Below are positions 36,694-46,202 of a stretch of 64,000 nt of DNA, one piece after another (within the stretch, counting starts at the first letter, position 1; each line of letters begins with the position of its first letter). The translations under genes and the position numbers were made by a program. The stretch is taken from contig NZ_BCYX01000005.1 of the NCBI RefSeq assembly GCF_001598415.1, positions 124,001-188,000 on the forward strand. The letters run 5' to 3'. Source of the DNA: Sphingomonas mali NBRC 15500 (GTDB lineage Bacteria; Pseudomonadota; Alphaproteobacteria; Sphingomonadales; Sphingomonadaceae). A model generated the notes under the pieces. That model had not been told where the DNA came from, searched no databases, and worked only from the letters and a program-made list of their open reading frames with translations.

Positions 36694-37479
36694 GTGGTGT
36701 CGGACCCAGACCATGTTTCGCGAGGGAAGGCCTCCGGCACGCCCCCGCTGACCGAGCTTTTCGTGGTGTCGCTGGCCGACGCCGGCGAGCGCCGCGCAGC
36801 ATTCGCCGATCGCGCGCGCGACACCACTTTGTTCTGGCGGTTCTTCGACGCTTGCACCGGGCGCCCCGACAGCCTCGCGATCGATGAGGCGGCGGTCCGG
36901 CGCAACAAGGGCCGGACCCTGACCCGCGGCGAGATCGGCTGTTACGCGAGCCATTTCTCGATCTGGGAGGAGATGGTCGCGCGCGACATTACGCAGGCCA
37001 TCGTCCTGGAGGACGATACGATCATCGACTGGGCCTATATCGAGCGCCTCGCCGAGACGGACCTCGCCGCTCGCGGTTTCGATTACCTGCGGCTCTATGC
37101 GAAGCGGCCGACCTTTCAGCGGATCGTCGCGACCGATTTCCTCCAGCACTCGCGCACCGTGGTGGAGTTGATCGGCCCGGCCTACGGCACGCAGGGCTAT
37201 GCCATCACGCTTGCCGGCGCGCGCGCGTTCATCGACGAGTGCCGCATCATTCGCCGGCCGATCGACGACGCGATGGATCGATCCTGGGCCCACGGGGTTC
37301 GCAATCTCGCGCTGTTTCCGGCGCCGATCCTCGAAGCGACCGTGCCGTCCGCGATCGGCGCGGCGCGGTTTGCGGGGAAGAACGATCCCGCGTTCCACAC
37401 GCTGCGCCAGCGCGCCTGGCGTCAGCTGGAGCGCACACGCATGCGGATGATGAAGGCGAGGCGGTTCCTTGGGTATTGA
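36694..37479 (+). CDS. Glycosyltransferase family 25 (LPS-type) protein
   Basis: 261 residues. GT25 blocks: LFVVSLADAGERRAAF, GEIGCYASHFSIWEEM and IVLEDDTIID with the acidic nucleotide-sugar site, then YGTQGYAITLAGARAFIDEC. GT25 members transfer galactose or glucose to LPS and glycans. The frame opens after a stop at 36688 so only GTG 36694, GTG 36697 or a later start is possible; no clear Shine-Dalgarno is seen. It overlaps the flippase start by 11 nt. Confidence 0.87.
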   Translation: MVSDPDHVSRGKASGTPPLTELFVVSLADAGERRAAFADRARDTTLFWRFFDACTGRPDSLAIDEAAVRRNKGRTLTRGEIGCYASHFSIWEEMVARDITQAIVLEDDTIIDWAYIERLAETDLAARGFDYLRLYAKRPTFQRIVATDFLQHSRTVVELIGPAYGTQGYAITLAGARAFIDECRIIRRPIDDAMDRSWAHGVRNLALFPAPILEATVPSAIGAARFAGKNDPAFHTLRQRAWRQLERTRMRMMKARRFLGY

Positions 37480-38950
37480 TCAAGCCCGTTTCGACACCGA
37501 GCTCCGCAAGCGGAGCAAGAGCTCGATCGGCTGGACGCTGGTGCGCTTCCTGTCCGATCAGGTCCTGTCGTTCATCGTTTTCGTGCTGCTTGCGCGATTG
37601 CTGTCGCGTGCCGAGATCGGCGCGTTCGCGGTCATCGCGGTCACGTCCGAGGCTTTCCGCATCATATCGACCGCTGGCCTGCTCCAGACGGTCGCTCGGC
37701 GTCGCGAGCTGACCCCTGCGTTCCTCGACACGATCTACCGCTCGCAACAAGCTTTCTCCTTGCTGTCGTGCGTAAGCATCATCCTGCTTTCCCGCCCCAT
37801 CGCCGATTTGATGGGTGCGCCTGGCATCGCGCTGCCGCTCGCGGTGCAGAGCCTGGTCCTCCCTCTCTCCTCGCTCGGCGTGACCCACATGGCGCTTCGC
37901 CTGCGCGAGTTCGGGCATCGCACGACCGCGCTGCGCTCGGTGGTCGGCGGCGTGATCGGCGGCGGGGCTGCCGTGCTTGCCGCCTTTTACGGGCTTGGGC
38001 TGTGGGCGCTGGTGATTCAGCGCCTGGTGACCGAAGCGGTCGGCGTTGTCCTCTCACGCCAGTCGTATGACTGGACTCCGGGATGGCGGTTCGAATGGCC
38101 GATCCTGCGTGGCAATTTGATGCTCAATGCCAGTCTGATCTATGTTCAGCTGATCTTCCTGGCGACGGTCCGCGTCCAGGAGATGGCGCTCGGGGCGGGG
38201 ATCGGCCTTGCCGCCGTCGGCGTCTACCGCACCGCGTGGCGCACCGTGGAGTTGATCGCTCGCGGCGCGATCCAGCCCTTCACCACGGTCGCGACGCAAA
38301 CGCTGGCGCGGGTGAAGGACGACACCGTCCAACTCGCCCGCGCCTATCGCTGGATGATCGGGCGGGCGGCCGCGATTTCCTTTCCAGCCCTTGTCGGCTT
38401 CGGCGCGCTCGCGCCGATCGCGGTGCCGTTCGTGTTCGGCGCGAAATGGGCCGAGGCGGGCGCCCTGGCACAGATTTTCGCCTTCATGGCGCTCCCCTTC
38501 ACGCTCAACTTCTTCGCCTCGCCATCGTTGTCCGCGCTTGGCGCCGGGCGGAGCCTGATCATGCTGTCCACGGCGCAACTCGTGCTCGGCGTCATCTTGA
38601 CCCTGGCGTCGCTGCCTTACGGCTTGTTCGCGGTGGCGATTTCCTACGTGGCGCGCGCCTATCTCACGCTGCCGTTTCAGATCTGGCTGCTGCACCGCAT
38701 ATCGGGGATCGGCCCCGGGACGACGTTCGCGGCAGTGCGGGCGCCGCTTGCCGCCTCGACCATCATGGGAGTCGCGCTGTTCGCCGGGCTGCGCGCGCTG
38801 GAGATGGCGGGGATGAGCAAATTCATCACCCTCGCGACGCTCGTGCCGCTGGGCGTCGCGCTTTACGCCGCGGTTCTTCTCGCGGTTGGACCCGAATGGC
38901 GCACGATGATCCTGGGTCGTGCCTATCGTTTGAGAAAGGCCCGCATTTGA
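37469..38950 (+). CDS. Wzx-type polysaccharide flippase (MOP superfamily)
   Basis: 493 residues with about 12-14 hydrophobic segments, of the polysaccharide biosynthesis protein (PST) family: SFIVFVLLARLLSRAEIGAF at the N-terminus and PFVFGAKWAEAGALAQIFA in the middle. It moves lipid-linked repeat units across the inner membrane. Starts at TTG 37469 with AAGGCGAGG upstream; the start lies within the GT25 gene. Followed by the pyruvyl transferase with a 4-nt TTGA overlap. Confidence 0.9.
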   Translation: MGIDQARFDTELRKRSKSSIGWTLVRFLSDQVLSFIVFVLLARLLSRAEIGAFAVIAVTSEAFRIISTAGLLQTVARRRELTPAFLDTIYRSQQAFSLLSCVSIILLSRPIADLMGAPGIALPLAVQSLVLPLSSLGVTHMALRLREFGHRTTALRSVVGGVIGGGAAVLAAFYGLGLWALVIQRLVTEAVGVVLSRQSYDWTPGWRFEWPILRGNLMLNASLIYVQLIFLATVRVQEMALGAGIGLAAVGVYRTAWRTVELIARGAIQPFTTVATQTLARVKDDTVQLARAYRWMIGRAAAISFPALVGFGALAPIAVPFVFGAKWAEAGALAQIFAFMALPFTLNFFASPSLSALGAGRSLIMLSTAQLVLGVILTLASLPYGLFAVAISYVARAYLTLPFQIWLLHRISGIGPGTTFAAVRAPLAASTIMGVALFAGLRALEMAGMSKFITLATLVPLGVALYAAVLLAVGPEWRTMILGRAYRLRKARI

Positions 38951-39960
38951 CCCCCGTAAGCGCCGACCGCGTCGTCGCCACGCTCGCCGATCGCTTCGCG
39001 GCGACACTCGACCGCGTCCTGCCTCCGGGGGAGCTCGCGCTGGTCGATTTCCCCGATCACAGCAATGTCGGGGATTCGGCGATCTGGCTGGGCGAGATCG
39101 CCTATCTGCGGCGCGCCGGACGGATGCCCGCTTATGTCTCCGCGCTGGGCGACCATGACGACGCCGCGATGGCGGCGGCGATCGGCGACGGCACGATCCT
39201 GATCCATGGCGGCGGCAATTTCGGGACGCTGTGGCCGAAGCATGAGGCGTTCCGGTTGCAGATGCTGCGGCGCCATCGCGACCGCGCCATCGTGCAGATG
39301 CCGCAGTCGATCCATTACGACGCGCCTGAGCGCGCCGACGAGATGGCCGCGGCGATCCGCGACCATGGCCGCTTCACCTTGCTCGTCCGCGACGCGAAGT
39401 CGCTGGCCTTCGCCCGCGCACGCTTCGATTGCGCGGTCGAGCTGTGCCCCGATGCCGCGCTGATGCTCGGCCGGTTGCACCGGCCCGCGCGCGCTGTGGC
39501 GCCGGTATTCGCGCTGCTGCGCACCGACCATGAACGCGCCAACGGTGCCGATGCCGAGCCGCCGGCGGGCGTGATCGCCGACGACTGGCTCGAGGAGTAT
39601 AAGCGAGCGCGGGACCGTATCCGGATGGAGCTGAAGCTCCGCCGGCTTCTGGTGCGCGATCCGCAGGCGCGACGGCTGTTGCGTCAGCGCGTGCTCGCCG
39701 AGTGGCGGGTCAAGCGCGGCCTCGCCATGCTGGCCCAGGGTGAGACCGTCGTGACGGACCGGCTCCATGCGCACATTCTTTCGCTCCTGCTCGATATCCC
39801 GCACGTGCTGCTCGACAATAGCTACGGCAAGGTCGCCGGGTTCGCCGATCAATGGACCGCCGACTATGCCGGCCTGTCGCGCGCGACGTCGCGAGAGGCC
39901 GCGATCGACATGGCGCTTGCCGCGACCACCACAAAGGAAATGCGCCATGTCGCTTCGTAG
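38947..39960 (+). CDS. Polysaccharide pyruvyl transferase family protein
   Basis: 337 residues from TTG 38947, which overlaps the flippase stop. Family blocks: LVDFPDHSNVGDSAIWLGEI, ILIHGGGNFGTLWP, IVQMPQSIHYD, ELCPDAALMLG and VVTDRLHAHILSLLLDIPHV. These enzymes attach a pyruvate ketal from PEP to a hexose or similar sugar (as ExoV, CsaB), adding negative charge to the polymer. Followed by a methyltransferase with a 14-nt overlap. Confidence 0.9.
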   Translation: MTPVSADRVVATLADRFAATLDRVLPPGELALVDFPDHSNVGDSAIWLGEIAYLRRAGRMPAYVSALGDHDDAAMAAAIGDGTILIHGGGNFGTLWPKHEAFRLQMLRRHRDRAIVQMPQSIHYDAPERADEMAAAIRDHGRFTLLVRDAKSLAFARARFDCAVELCPDAALMLGRLHRPARAVAPVFALLRTDHERANGADAEPPAGVIADDWLEEYKRARDRIRMELKLRRLLVRDPQARRLLRQRVLAEWRVKRGLAMLAQGETVVTDRLHAHILSLLLDIPHVLLDNSYGKVAGFADQWTADYAGLSRATSREAAIDMALAATTTKEMRHVAS

Positions 39961-40654
39961 CCGCATCGTCCGCCGCTGGATGCTGTTCCGCCTCAGCCCC
40001 GTCGCACAACGCATGCGGCGCGAAGGGCTGACCTATCTGCGCCCGGTCAAGCTCGTCCGGATCGAGTCGGCGCTGCGCCGGCTCGGCCAGCGTCGCGTGC
40101 CCGGCGACTATCTCGAATTCGGCGTGGCGCTCGGCGGGACCGCCGCGTTGATCGCTCAGGCCGCGCGGCGCTCCGAGGCGCGCTTCACCGGCCTGGACGT
40201 CTTCGCCACCATTCCGCCGCCCACTTCCGAATATGACGACGACAAGTCGCGTGAACGGTACGCCGTGATCGCGGCCGGCGAGGCGACCGGGATCGGCGGC
40301 GATGTCTATTATGGCTATCGCGATGACTTGCTCGACCATGTCGGCCAAGTTCTCGCCAGCGTCGACGCGCCGGTCGATGGCCGCCAGATCCGGCTGGCAA
40401 AGGGTCTGTTCGAGGAGACCTGGCCCACGCTCGACGTCGAGCGTGTCGCCTTCGCGCATATCGACTGCGATTGGCACGATCCAGTGCTCTATTGCCTCAA
40501 CGCCGTCGCGCCGAAACTGTCGGAGCAGGGCGTGATCGTCATCGACGATTATCACGATTATCCCGGTTGCCGGACCGCCGTGGACACCTTTCTCGAACAG
40601 AATCCCAGCTTCAGGATGGTGCCGGGCGCCAATCCGTTGATCGAACGGCGATAG
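39947..40654 (+). CDS. TylF/MycF-family O-methyltransferase
   Basis: 235 residues from ATG 39947, preceded by AAAGGAAA. SAM-binding LEFGVALGGTAALIAQA, the acidic HIDCDWHDPVLYCLNAV and the metal-site VIVIDDYHDYPGCRTAVD match the macrocin O-methyltransferase family, which methylates sugar hydroxyls using Mg2+. In an exopolysaccharide operon it probably O-methylates a sugar of the repeat unit or its chain end. Its 3' end overlaps the polymerase gene on the other strand by 44 nt. Confidence 0.87.
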   Translation: MSLRSRIVRRWMLFRLSPVAQRMRREGLTYLRPVKLVRIESALRRLGQRRVPGDYLEFGVALGGTAALIAQAARRSEARFTGLDVFATIPPPTSEYDDDKSRERYAVIAAGEATGIGGDVYYGYRDDLLDHVGQVLASVDAPVDGRQIRLAKGLFEETWPTLDVERVAFAHIDCDWHDPVLYCLNAVAPKLSEQGVIVIDDYHDYPGCRTAVDTFLEQNPSFRMVPGANPLIERR

Positions 40655-41969
40655 GCTCTCGCCGGTGCGAGGCGAGGGCCCGCGCACGATACATCGTATA
40701 GCCGCACAGGAAGCCGTAGAGACCCAGCCCCTCGACCTGCCAGAATGGCATCGTCGCCATGTTGAGCAGCAGGAACGAAGCGTGCGCCGCGATCAGCATC
40801 AGGCGCTCGCCCTTCGCATTTATCGCCACCCACAGCATCGTCAGCCACAGCGACAGCATGCCGAGAACGCCGACGAGACCGAGTTCGTACGCTGTGCCGA
40901 CCAGCGTGTTGTGCGGATAGACTTTGAACAATCCCTCCCAGCTCTCCGGCCCGAATCCGACCAGATGCTGGACCGGGCCGCCTTCCAGCCAGGCGTAGAT
41001 GTAGCTGCTCCAGATATAAGCGCGTGCCGACAACACCTGCTTGTCGGCCCAGGTAAACTCGCCGGGGGGCTTGATCAGCGCGGCGGGATTCGCGGCGATG
41101 GTCGCGATGTCGGCGAACTTGTCGGCATAGAAGACCACCGCCACGCCGACCAGGATCACCGCGAGCGCCGCACCGACCCCCGCCATGAACGGACGCTGGT
41201 CGCGCCGCACGCTGGTGGTGATGCTGATCCATAGCGTCGCCACCGCGAGCGGCCCCATGGCGAAGATGGCGGTGCGATAGCCGGCGAGCTGGATGCCGAC
41301 GAGCATCGCCAATAGAAAAATTGCGCGGGGAAGGGGATGCGCGGCGCGGGCGAAGCACCCGACGACGAACCCCGCCACAAGCGCGACCGAAAAGGCTGCT
41401 TCATGATTGTAGCCGCCTATCCAGACCAGTCCGCCGTCGAGTTCGGACCCTTTGGGCAAATGGAGCACGACCGACAGAAACTGGAACACGGTCAGCGGCA
41501 GGAAAGCGACCATCAGCCAGCCGATGAAATGGCCTTCCGGATCGCGCCGGTGCGCCTGAAGCACGGCCAGCGCGATGACCAGGAAATAGAGATATTTGAC
41601 GACGGCGTTGATCGCACCGCTCGGATCATGGTTGAGGATCGCGCTGACCAGCACGATCGCCATCATCAGATAAACCGGCACCACCCAGCGAATCGCCAGA
41701 TTGGCGAAGCGGACCACGAACAGCAGCCCGATGCCGGTGGTCGCGATCGACACCACCGCATTGCCGGAAAGGCCCGCGGCGATGGGGCGAAACATCCAGA
41801 GATGATAGGCGCCGGCGATATAGCGCAGCCAGAGCGCGACCAGCACGAAACGCGCCGCGGTGCTGCCCGACCGCACATAGGCGATGGCGAGCGGCACGAG
41901 CAGGAGCATCGTGACGGGAACGAGGATCTGCAGCCCGAAGGACGGGCCGAAACTGGTGGCTTCGTTCAC
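40611..41969 (-). CDS. O-antigen polymerase/ligase family protein (Wzy-type)
   Basis: 452 residues with about 10-12 hydrophobic segments and the periplasmic loop typical of the O-antigen ligase superfamily (AYIWSSYIYAWLEGGPVQHL, GFGPESWEGLFKVYPHNTLV, ending in the conserved HN motif). Likely polymerises the lipid-linked repeat units in the periplasm. It is the last gene of the minus-strand Wzc-Wzy pair, 12 nt after the Wzc stop. Confidence 0.88.
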   Translation of the reverse strand: MNEATSFGPSFGLQILVPVTMLLLVPLAIAYVRSGSTAARFVLVALWLRYIAGAYHLWMFRPIAAGLSGNAVVSIATTGIGLLFVVRFANLAIRWVVPVYLMMAIVLVSAILNHDPSGAINAVVKYLYFLVIALAVLQAHRRDPEGHFIGWLMVAFLPLTVFQFLSVVLHLPKGSELDGGLVWIGGYNHEAAFSVALVAGFVVGCFARAAHPLPRAIFLLAMLVGIQLAGYRTAIFAMGPLAVATLWISITTSVRRDQRPFMAGVGAALAVILVGVAVVFYADKFADIATIAANPAALIKPPGEFTWADKQVLSARAYIWSSYIYAWLEGGPVQHLVGFGPESWEGLFKVYPHNTLVGTAYELGLVGVLGMLSLWLTMLWVAINAKGERLMLIAAHASFLLLNMATMPFWQVEGLGLYGFLCGYTMYRARALASHRREPIAVRSTDWRPAPS

Positions 41970-41981
41970 GTCGCGGCTCGT

Positions 41982-44180
41982 TCAGGCAGTGTGGTAGCTT
42001 TCAACGTCCTTGTAATAATAGCCGGCATCGCCGAACCCGGCCCGCGCCTGCTCGACTACGTTGACCTGAGTCAGCGCGACGCCGATCACGTTCGCGTCGA
42101 CATCGGCGAGCCGGTCGAGGGCGATTTCCGCGGCCTTCGCGGCCGTTTTGCGCCAACGCAGCAAGAACACGACGCCATCGGCCATGCTGGCGACGACGCG
42201 CGCCTCGTCGATCGCCAGCAATGGCGCCGTGTCGAGCAGGATCAGATCGAACCGCTCGCGCAATTCCGCCAGCAAAGTTGCGAAGCGCCCGCTTTCGGTC
42301 AGGGTCAGGTCATCCGCATCGACCCGCTGCGGCAGCAGCCAGGCGCCGGTCGCCTGATCCTGGACCAGGACTTGATCGAGCGACGCGCTTCCCCTCAGCA
42401 ACTCGTTGAGTCCAACCTTCACATTGCCGCCGAACTGTCGGCTCGTGGCGCGGCGGCGCGGGTCGCAATCGATGAGCAGCGTCTTCACGCCAGCAGCGGC
42501 GGCCGATCGCGCCAGGCAGATCGCGGTCGTCGTCTTGCCTTCGCCGGGTATCGAAGAGGCGATCGCAATGATGCGGTGCTTCTGGTGGGGAAGGGCGAAC
42601 GAGATTGACGTCCTGAGCGAGCGAAAGGCCTCGGCCAACAAGGATTGCGGCCGTTGCACGACGAGGTCGATCGGCGGCGCGGGAAGTCCCTTCTTTTTAT
42701 ATTCCGGCAGCGTCGCGGCGTCAGGGATCGACGCCAGTGCCGGCAAGCCGAGCTTCCGCTCGATCGCATCGCCTGTCTCGACGCCACGTTCGAGTAGCTG
42801 GAGCAACAGCACGACCAACGTCGCGAGACCGATCCCGCCGACCAATCCCGCCGCGCCGAAGATCAGCAAATTGGGTGAGCTCGGCGACGCCGGGACGCGC
42901 GCCGCGGCGACGATGTAACTGTCGCTCTGCTCAAGGCCTGCCTGCGCTATCGTCTGGCGATAGCGGTCGAGGAACGAGCGGTAGAGCGTGCGCGCCGAAT
43001 CGGCGTTGCGCTCCAGTTCGTTCAGCCTCACCGTGGCATTGTTATCCGCTGCCAATTTACCTTCGGCGCGGTTGATCGATCCCTGGAGCGACGCGGCACG
43101 CTGGCTGGCGATATTGGCCTGGATCGAGGTATTGGCGACGATGCGGCTGACCTCGGCGGCGATCTGCGCGTCTGTGTTCGCCATCGCCCGCTGCGCCCGC
43201 TGGAGATCGGGATGAAGCGGGCCATATCGCTTTTCGAGGCTGGCAACGTCGCGGCCGATCTCGGCGCGCTGCCCGCGAAGCGCGCTGATAACGGGCGAAT
43301 CCAGCGACTCGCCGAGTTCGTCGCCGCTCTTCCCGCGCGCGAGTTGTGCGCGAGCAGTCGACAGACGCGCTTGCGCGGCGGCACTTTCAGCCTGCGCCTG
43401 CGCGAGCTGGGTAGAAAGGTTGGACAAGGCTTCCTGGCTTGTCGACTGGCTTGTCGAACTCTGGTTTGATACCGCGAAAAGGTTGTTTGCCGCGCGGAAA
43501 TCGGCGACCGCCTTTTCCGCCGTCAGCACCTGGCCGCGCATTTCCTGCAACCGTCCTTCGAGGAATTGGCTGGCGCGCTTGGTCGCGCCGGACTTCGTAT
43601 TGACCTGGCCCGAGACATAGGTCCGCGCCAGCGTGTTCACGACTTGCGCGGCGAGCGTCGGCGAGGTTGCTTCAAAGGAGATGCTGATCGCGTAGGACAT
43701 GCCATCGCGCTTGATCGTCAGGTTGCCGAACACGTTGCCGATCGCGCGTGCGCGCGCAAGCGGATCAGGCTTTGCGTTTGCGGCCGCGGGAAGCGCGAGA
43801 TGGCCGTTGAAATCAGGGTTTCGATCGAGCCGCAGCGTGTCGACTACCTGGCCGATCAGCGCCGGCGATTGCAGCGCCTGGACCTCGGTATCGACCGCCG
43901 CCGAATCGGGATCGACGGTGGGCGTCACCTGATCCTCGGCGATGACCTTTTCGGCGGTACGCTCGAGCGCCACCTGCGCGGTTGCGACATAGCGTCGCTG
44001 CACCATCATATAAGCGATAACCGCGATCACCGCGGCGCAGACCAGGATGATCGCAATGATCAGGGCGCGCCGGCGGAGGATGCGACCGATACGCCGCAAG
44101 TCGATCAGGGTCGATTCGTCGACATCCGATTCCGGGCCGGGCGGGCGCGGGTGAACGCGGGGCCGGGTTGCTGCATCCAT
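41982..44180 (-). CDS. Wzc-type polysaccharide co-polymerase with BY-kinase domain
   Basis: 732 residues from ATG 44180, 6 nt after galU. The N-terminal Wzz domain has a TM helix at LIIAIILVCAAVIAVIAYMM. It is followed by a long coiled coil, a second TM helix (LLIFGAAGLVGGIGLATLVV) and the kinase with Walker A IASSIPGEGKTTTA, Walker A' LLIDCDPRRRA and Walker B LILLDTAPLL. The tail has tyrosines GDAGYYYKDVESYH, the autophosphorylation cluster. It sets chain length and drives export with the OPX protein at 31196. Confidence 0.93.
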   Translation of the reverse strand: MDAATRPRVHPRPPGPESDVDESTLIDLRRIGRILRRRALIIAIILVCAAVIAVIAYMMVQRRYVATAQVALERTAEKVIAEDQVTPTVDPDSAAVDTEVQALQSPALIGQVVDTLRLDRNPDFNGHLALPAAANAKPDPLARARAIGNVFGNLTIKRDGMSYAISISFEATSPTLAAQVVNTLARTYVSGQVNTKSGATKRASQFLEGRLQEMRGQVLTAEKAVADFRAANNLFAVSNQSSTSQSTSQEALSNLSTQLAQAQAESAAAQARLSTARAQLARGKSGDELGESLDSPVISALRGQRAEIGRDVASLEKRYGPLHPDLQRAQRAMANTDAQIAAEVSRIVANTSIQANIASQRAASLQGSINRAEGKLAADNNATVRLNELERNADSARTLYRSFLDRYRQTIAQAGLEQSDSYIVAAARVPASPSSPNLLIFGAAGLVGGIGLATLVVLLLQLLERGVETGDAIERKLGLPALASIPDAATLPEYKKKGLPAPPIDLVVQRPQSLLAEAFRSLRTSISFALPHQKHRIIAIASSIPGEGKTTTAICLARSAAAAGVKTLLIDCDPRRRATSRQFGGNVKVGLNELLRGSASLDQVLVQDQATGAWLLPQRVDADDLTLTESGRFATLLAELRERFDLILLDTAPLLAIDEARVVASMADGVVFLLRWRKTAAKAAEIALDRLADVDANVIGVALTQVNVVEQARAGFGDAGYYYKDVESYHTA

Positions 44181-44185
44181 ATGGT

Positions 44186-45043
44186 TCACGCTCCCGCCAG
44201 ACAGTCGCGAACCGCCGACGCCATGTCCGGCCGTGACAGCGCCACGGCGATCGTCGCGCTCACGAAGCCGTGCTTGTCGCCGCAATCATAGCGCGTGCCC
44301 GCGAAGGTGACGCCGTGGAACGGCTGGCGGCCGATGAGGTGTGTCATCGCGTCGGTAAGCTGGATCTCCCCGCCGGCGCCTTCTTCCTGCTGCGCCAGGA
44401 TGTCCATGATCGCCGGTTGCAGGATATAGCGCCCGATCACCGCCAGATTCGAAGGAGCCTCGGCGGGCGCGGGCTTTTCCACCAGGCCGCGAACCTCGGT
44501 CAGCGTACCGTCGGCAGCGCCAGGCGTGATGATGCCGTATTTGTTCGTCCGGTCGTGTGGCACCTCTTCGGCGCAGAGGAGGTTGCCGCCGACCCGCGCA
44601 TAGGCCTCGACCATCTGTTTCAGGCAGCCGGGCTGGCCGATCATCAGGTCGTCGGGCAGCAGCACGGCAAAAGGCTCGTCCCCGACCAGGCGGCGCGCGC
44701 ACCAAACCGCATGGCCGAGACCAAGCGGTTCCTGCTGACGTACGATGGCGATGTCACCCGGCGCGAACCGCGTGTCGACAAGCGCGTCGAGCGACTTGCC
44801 GCGCCGCTCCATCATCTCTTCGAGTTCGAAGGAATGATCGAAATGATCCTCGATCAGCGACTTGCCGCGGCTCGTTACGAAGATGAACTGCTCGATCCCC
44901 GCCTCGCGTGCTTCGTCGACGGCATATTGGATCAGCGGGCGATCAACGATCGGCAGCATTTCCTTCGGCATCGCCTTGGTGGCGGGAAGGAAACGCGTCC
45001 CCAGTCCGCCGATCGGAAACACCGCTTTGCGCACCTTGTCCAT
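44186..45043 (-). CDS. galU: UTP-glucose-1-phosphate uridylyltransferase
   Basis: 285 residues from ATG 45043 (AAAGGGAT upstream). Nucleotidyltransferase motif VFPIGGLGTRFLPATKAMPK, MLPIVDRPLIQYAVDEA, VLLPDDLMIG (UTP/metal) and GLVEKPAPAEAPSNLAVIGR. Makes UDP-glucose, the substrate of the ugd gene at 24746. First gene of the galU-wzc-wzy run. Confidence 0.95.
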   Translation of the reverse strand: MDKVRKAVFPIGGLGTRFLPATKAMPKEMLPIVDRPLIQYAVDEAREAGIEQFIFVTSRGKSLIEDHFDHSFELEEMMERRGKSLDALVDTRFAPGDIAIVRQQEPLGLGHAVWCARRLVGDEPFAVLLPDDLMIGQPGCLKQMVEAYARVGGNLLCAEEVPHDRTNKYGIITPGAADGTLTEVRGLVEKPAPAEAPSNLAVIGRYILQPAIMDILAQQEEGAGGEIQLTDAMTHLIGRQPFHGVTFAGTRYDCGDKHGFVSATIAVALSRPDMASAVRDCLAGA

Positions 45044-45212
45044 ATCGATCCCTTTTGTAGAGCGTTGTCGACAGGTGCCCGGCATGCCAAGACTCCGGTG
45101 GTCGGCTTAAGACGGGCTGGCCGTACCTGTGCCCTTCTGCTGCATCGCAACAAGCGCGCAACGTCGAGCCGTGCCTACATCGCGGCTAACGCTGCAGCAG
45201 CTTACACTTAGG

Positions 45213-46202
45213 TCACAGCTTCGGCGGCGTGCCGCCCCACTTGATTCCACCCGGTACGCTGCCTTTGCCCCGTGGCCTGATCAAAGGAGTGCCCGCGGGA
45301 ACCTGGATGTCGTGCGAATCGATGATGATCCGTACCGGCCCGTCATGCACGTCGAAGATCGGCCATCCATGAGCGCTCTTCACCACCAGATGGGCGATGC
45401 GGATGACGATCGGCGCGCCGCCCGGGGCCTTGGCGCCCATCAGGGCGAAATGCACCGTATCGCCGATGCCGCCGACCTTGGCCGGCTCGATGCTGGTCAG
45501 GCGACTTGCGTTGATGCTCGACCACAAACGGTAATTGCGCGCGTTGCGGCCCGAAATGCAGTCGTCGAGCATCGAATCGCTGGCCTTCAGATCGAAGCCG
45601 CCATCGCTATTGTCCCAGGCGGCGCAGGAGCGGAACAGTAACCGCCGGTTGCCGCGCTCGGCCGAAAACCCGTCGCCATTCCAATATTGGCGGTCGTTCC
45701 TCTTCCATTGAAAGCCGCGCATCGTGCATCGTTCGAAGCGAAAGTCGGACGCGTCATCGGCGATCGCGATTCCGCACGGAAGATCGTGAGCGCCTGTCGT
45801 CAACACGCCGCTGGCAGTGACGTCGGAGAAGATTCCATCCCGGCTGTCATATCGGATCCGGGCAAAGCCACGGCGCAGATTGGTCGCGGTGACGTTGGAC
45901 ACCCGCAAGCCAACGACGCGCGCGGCGGCACGATCTATCCCGGTATTCTCGATGACGCGATACCCGCCGTCGACTCGCACATCGTCCATCACGACGCCGA
46001 CTGTCGGACGATCGAGCACGACCAGGCCATTCCCCACATCGTGCGCGCTGACGTGGCGATAGGCCGCACGGTCCTTGGCATGATAAACCGGCTCGCCACG
46101 AGCGTCGATCTGGGTCCGGCCGGTTGCTTCGAACAGCATCCCTCCACCTATCGGTACGCCGGCGCCACCGGCCAGCGGCCTGCGGCAGTTCGGGAGACAC
46201 AT
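45213..46202 (-). CDS. Right-handed parallel beta-helix protein, paralogue of the RTX protein
   Basis: Up to 329 residues; ATG 46139 (AGGTGGAGGG just before it) would give 308 and may be the true start. It shares with the RTX protein at 27662 the blocks YWNGDGFSAERG, NSDGGFDLKASDS and GRNARNYRLW in the same order and spacing, over about 165 residues. It has no signal peptide and no RTX repeats, so if it acts on the polymer it must do so inside the cell or be exported by an unknown route. Beta-helix proteins in such loci are often lyases or epimerases. Function not proven. Confidence 0.8.
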   Translation of the reverse strand: MCLPNCRRPLAGGAGVPIGGGMLFEATGRTQIDARGEPVYHAKDRAAYRHVSAHDVGNGLVVLDRPTVGVVMDDVRVDGGYRVIENTGIDRAAARVVGLRVSNVTATNLRRGFARIRYDSRDGIFSDVTASGVLTTGAHDLPCGIAIADDASDFRFERCTMRGFQWKRNDRQYWNGDGFSAERGNRRLLFRSCAAWDNSDGGFDLKASDSMLDDCISGRNARNYRLWSSINASRLTSIEPAKVGGIGDTVHFALMGAKAPGGAPIVIRIAHLVVKSAHGWPIFDVHDGPVRIIIDSHDIQVPAGTPLIRPRGKGSVPGGIKWGGTPPKL

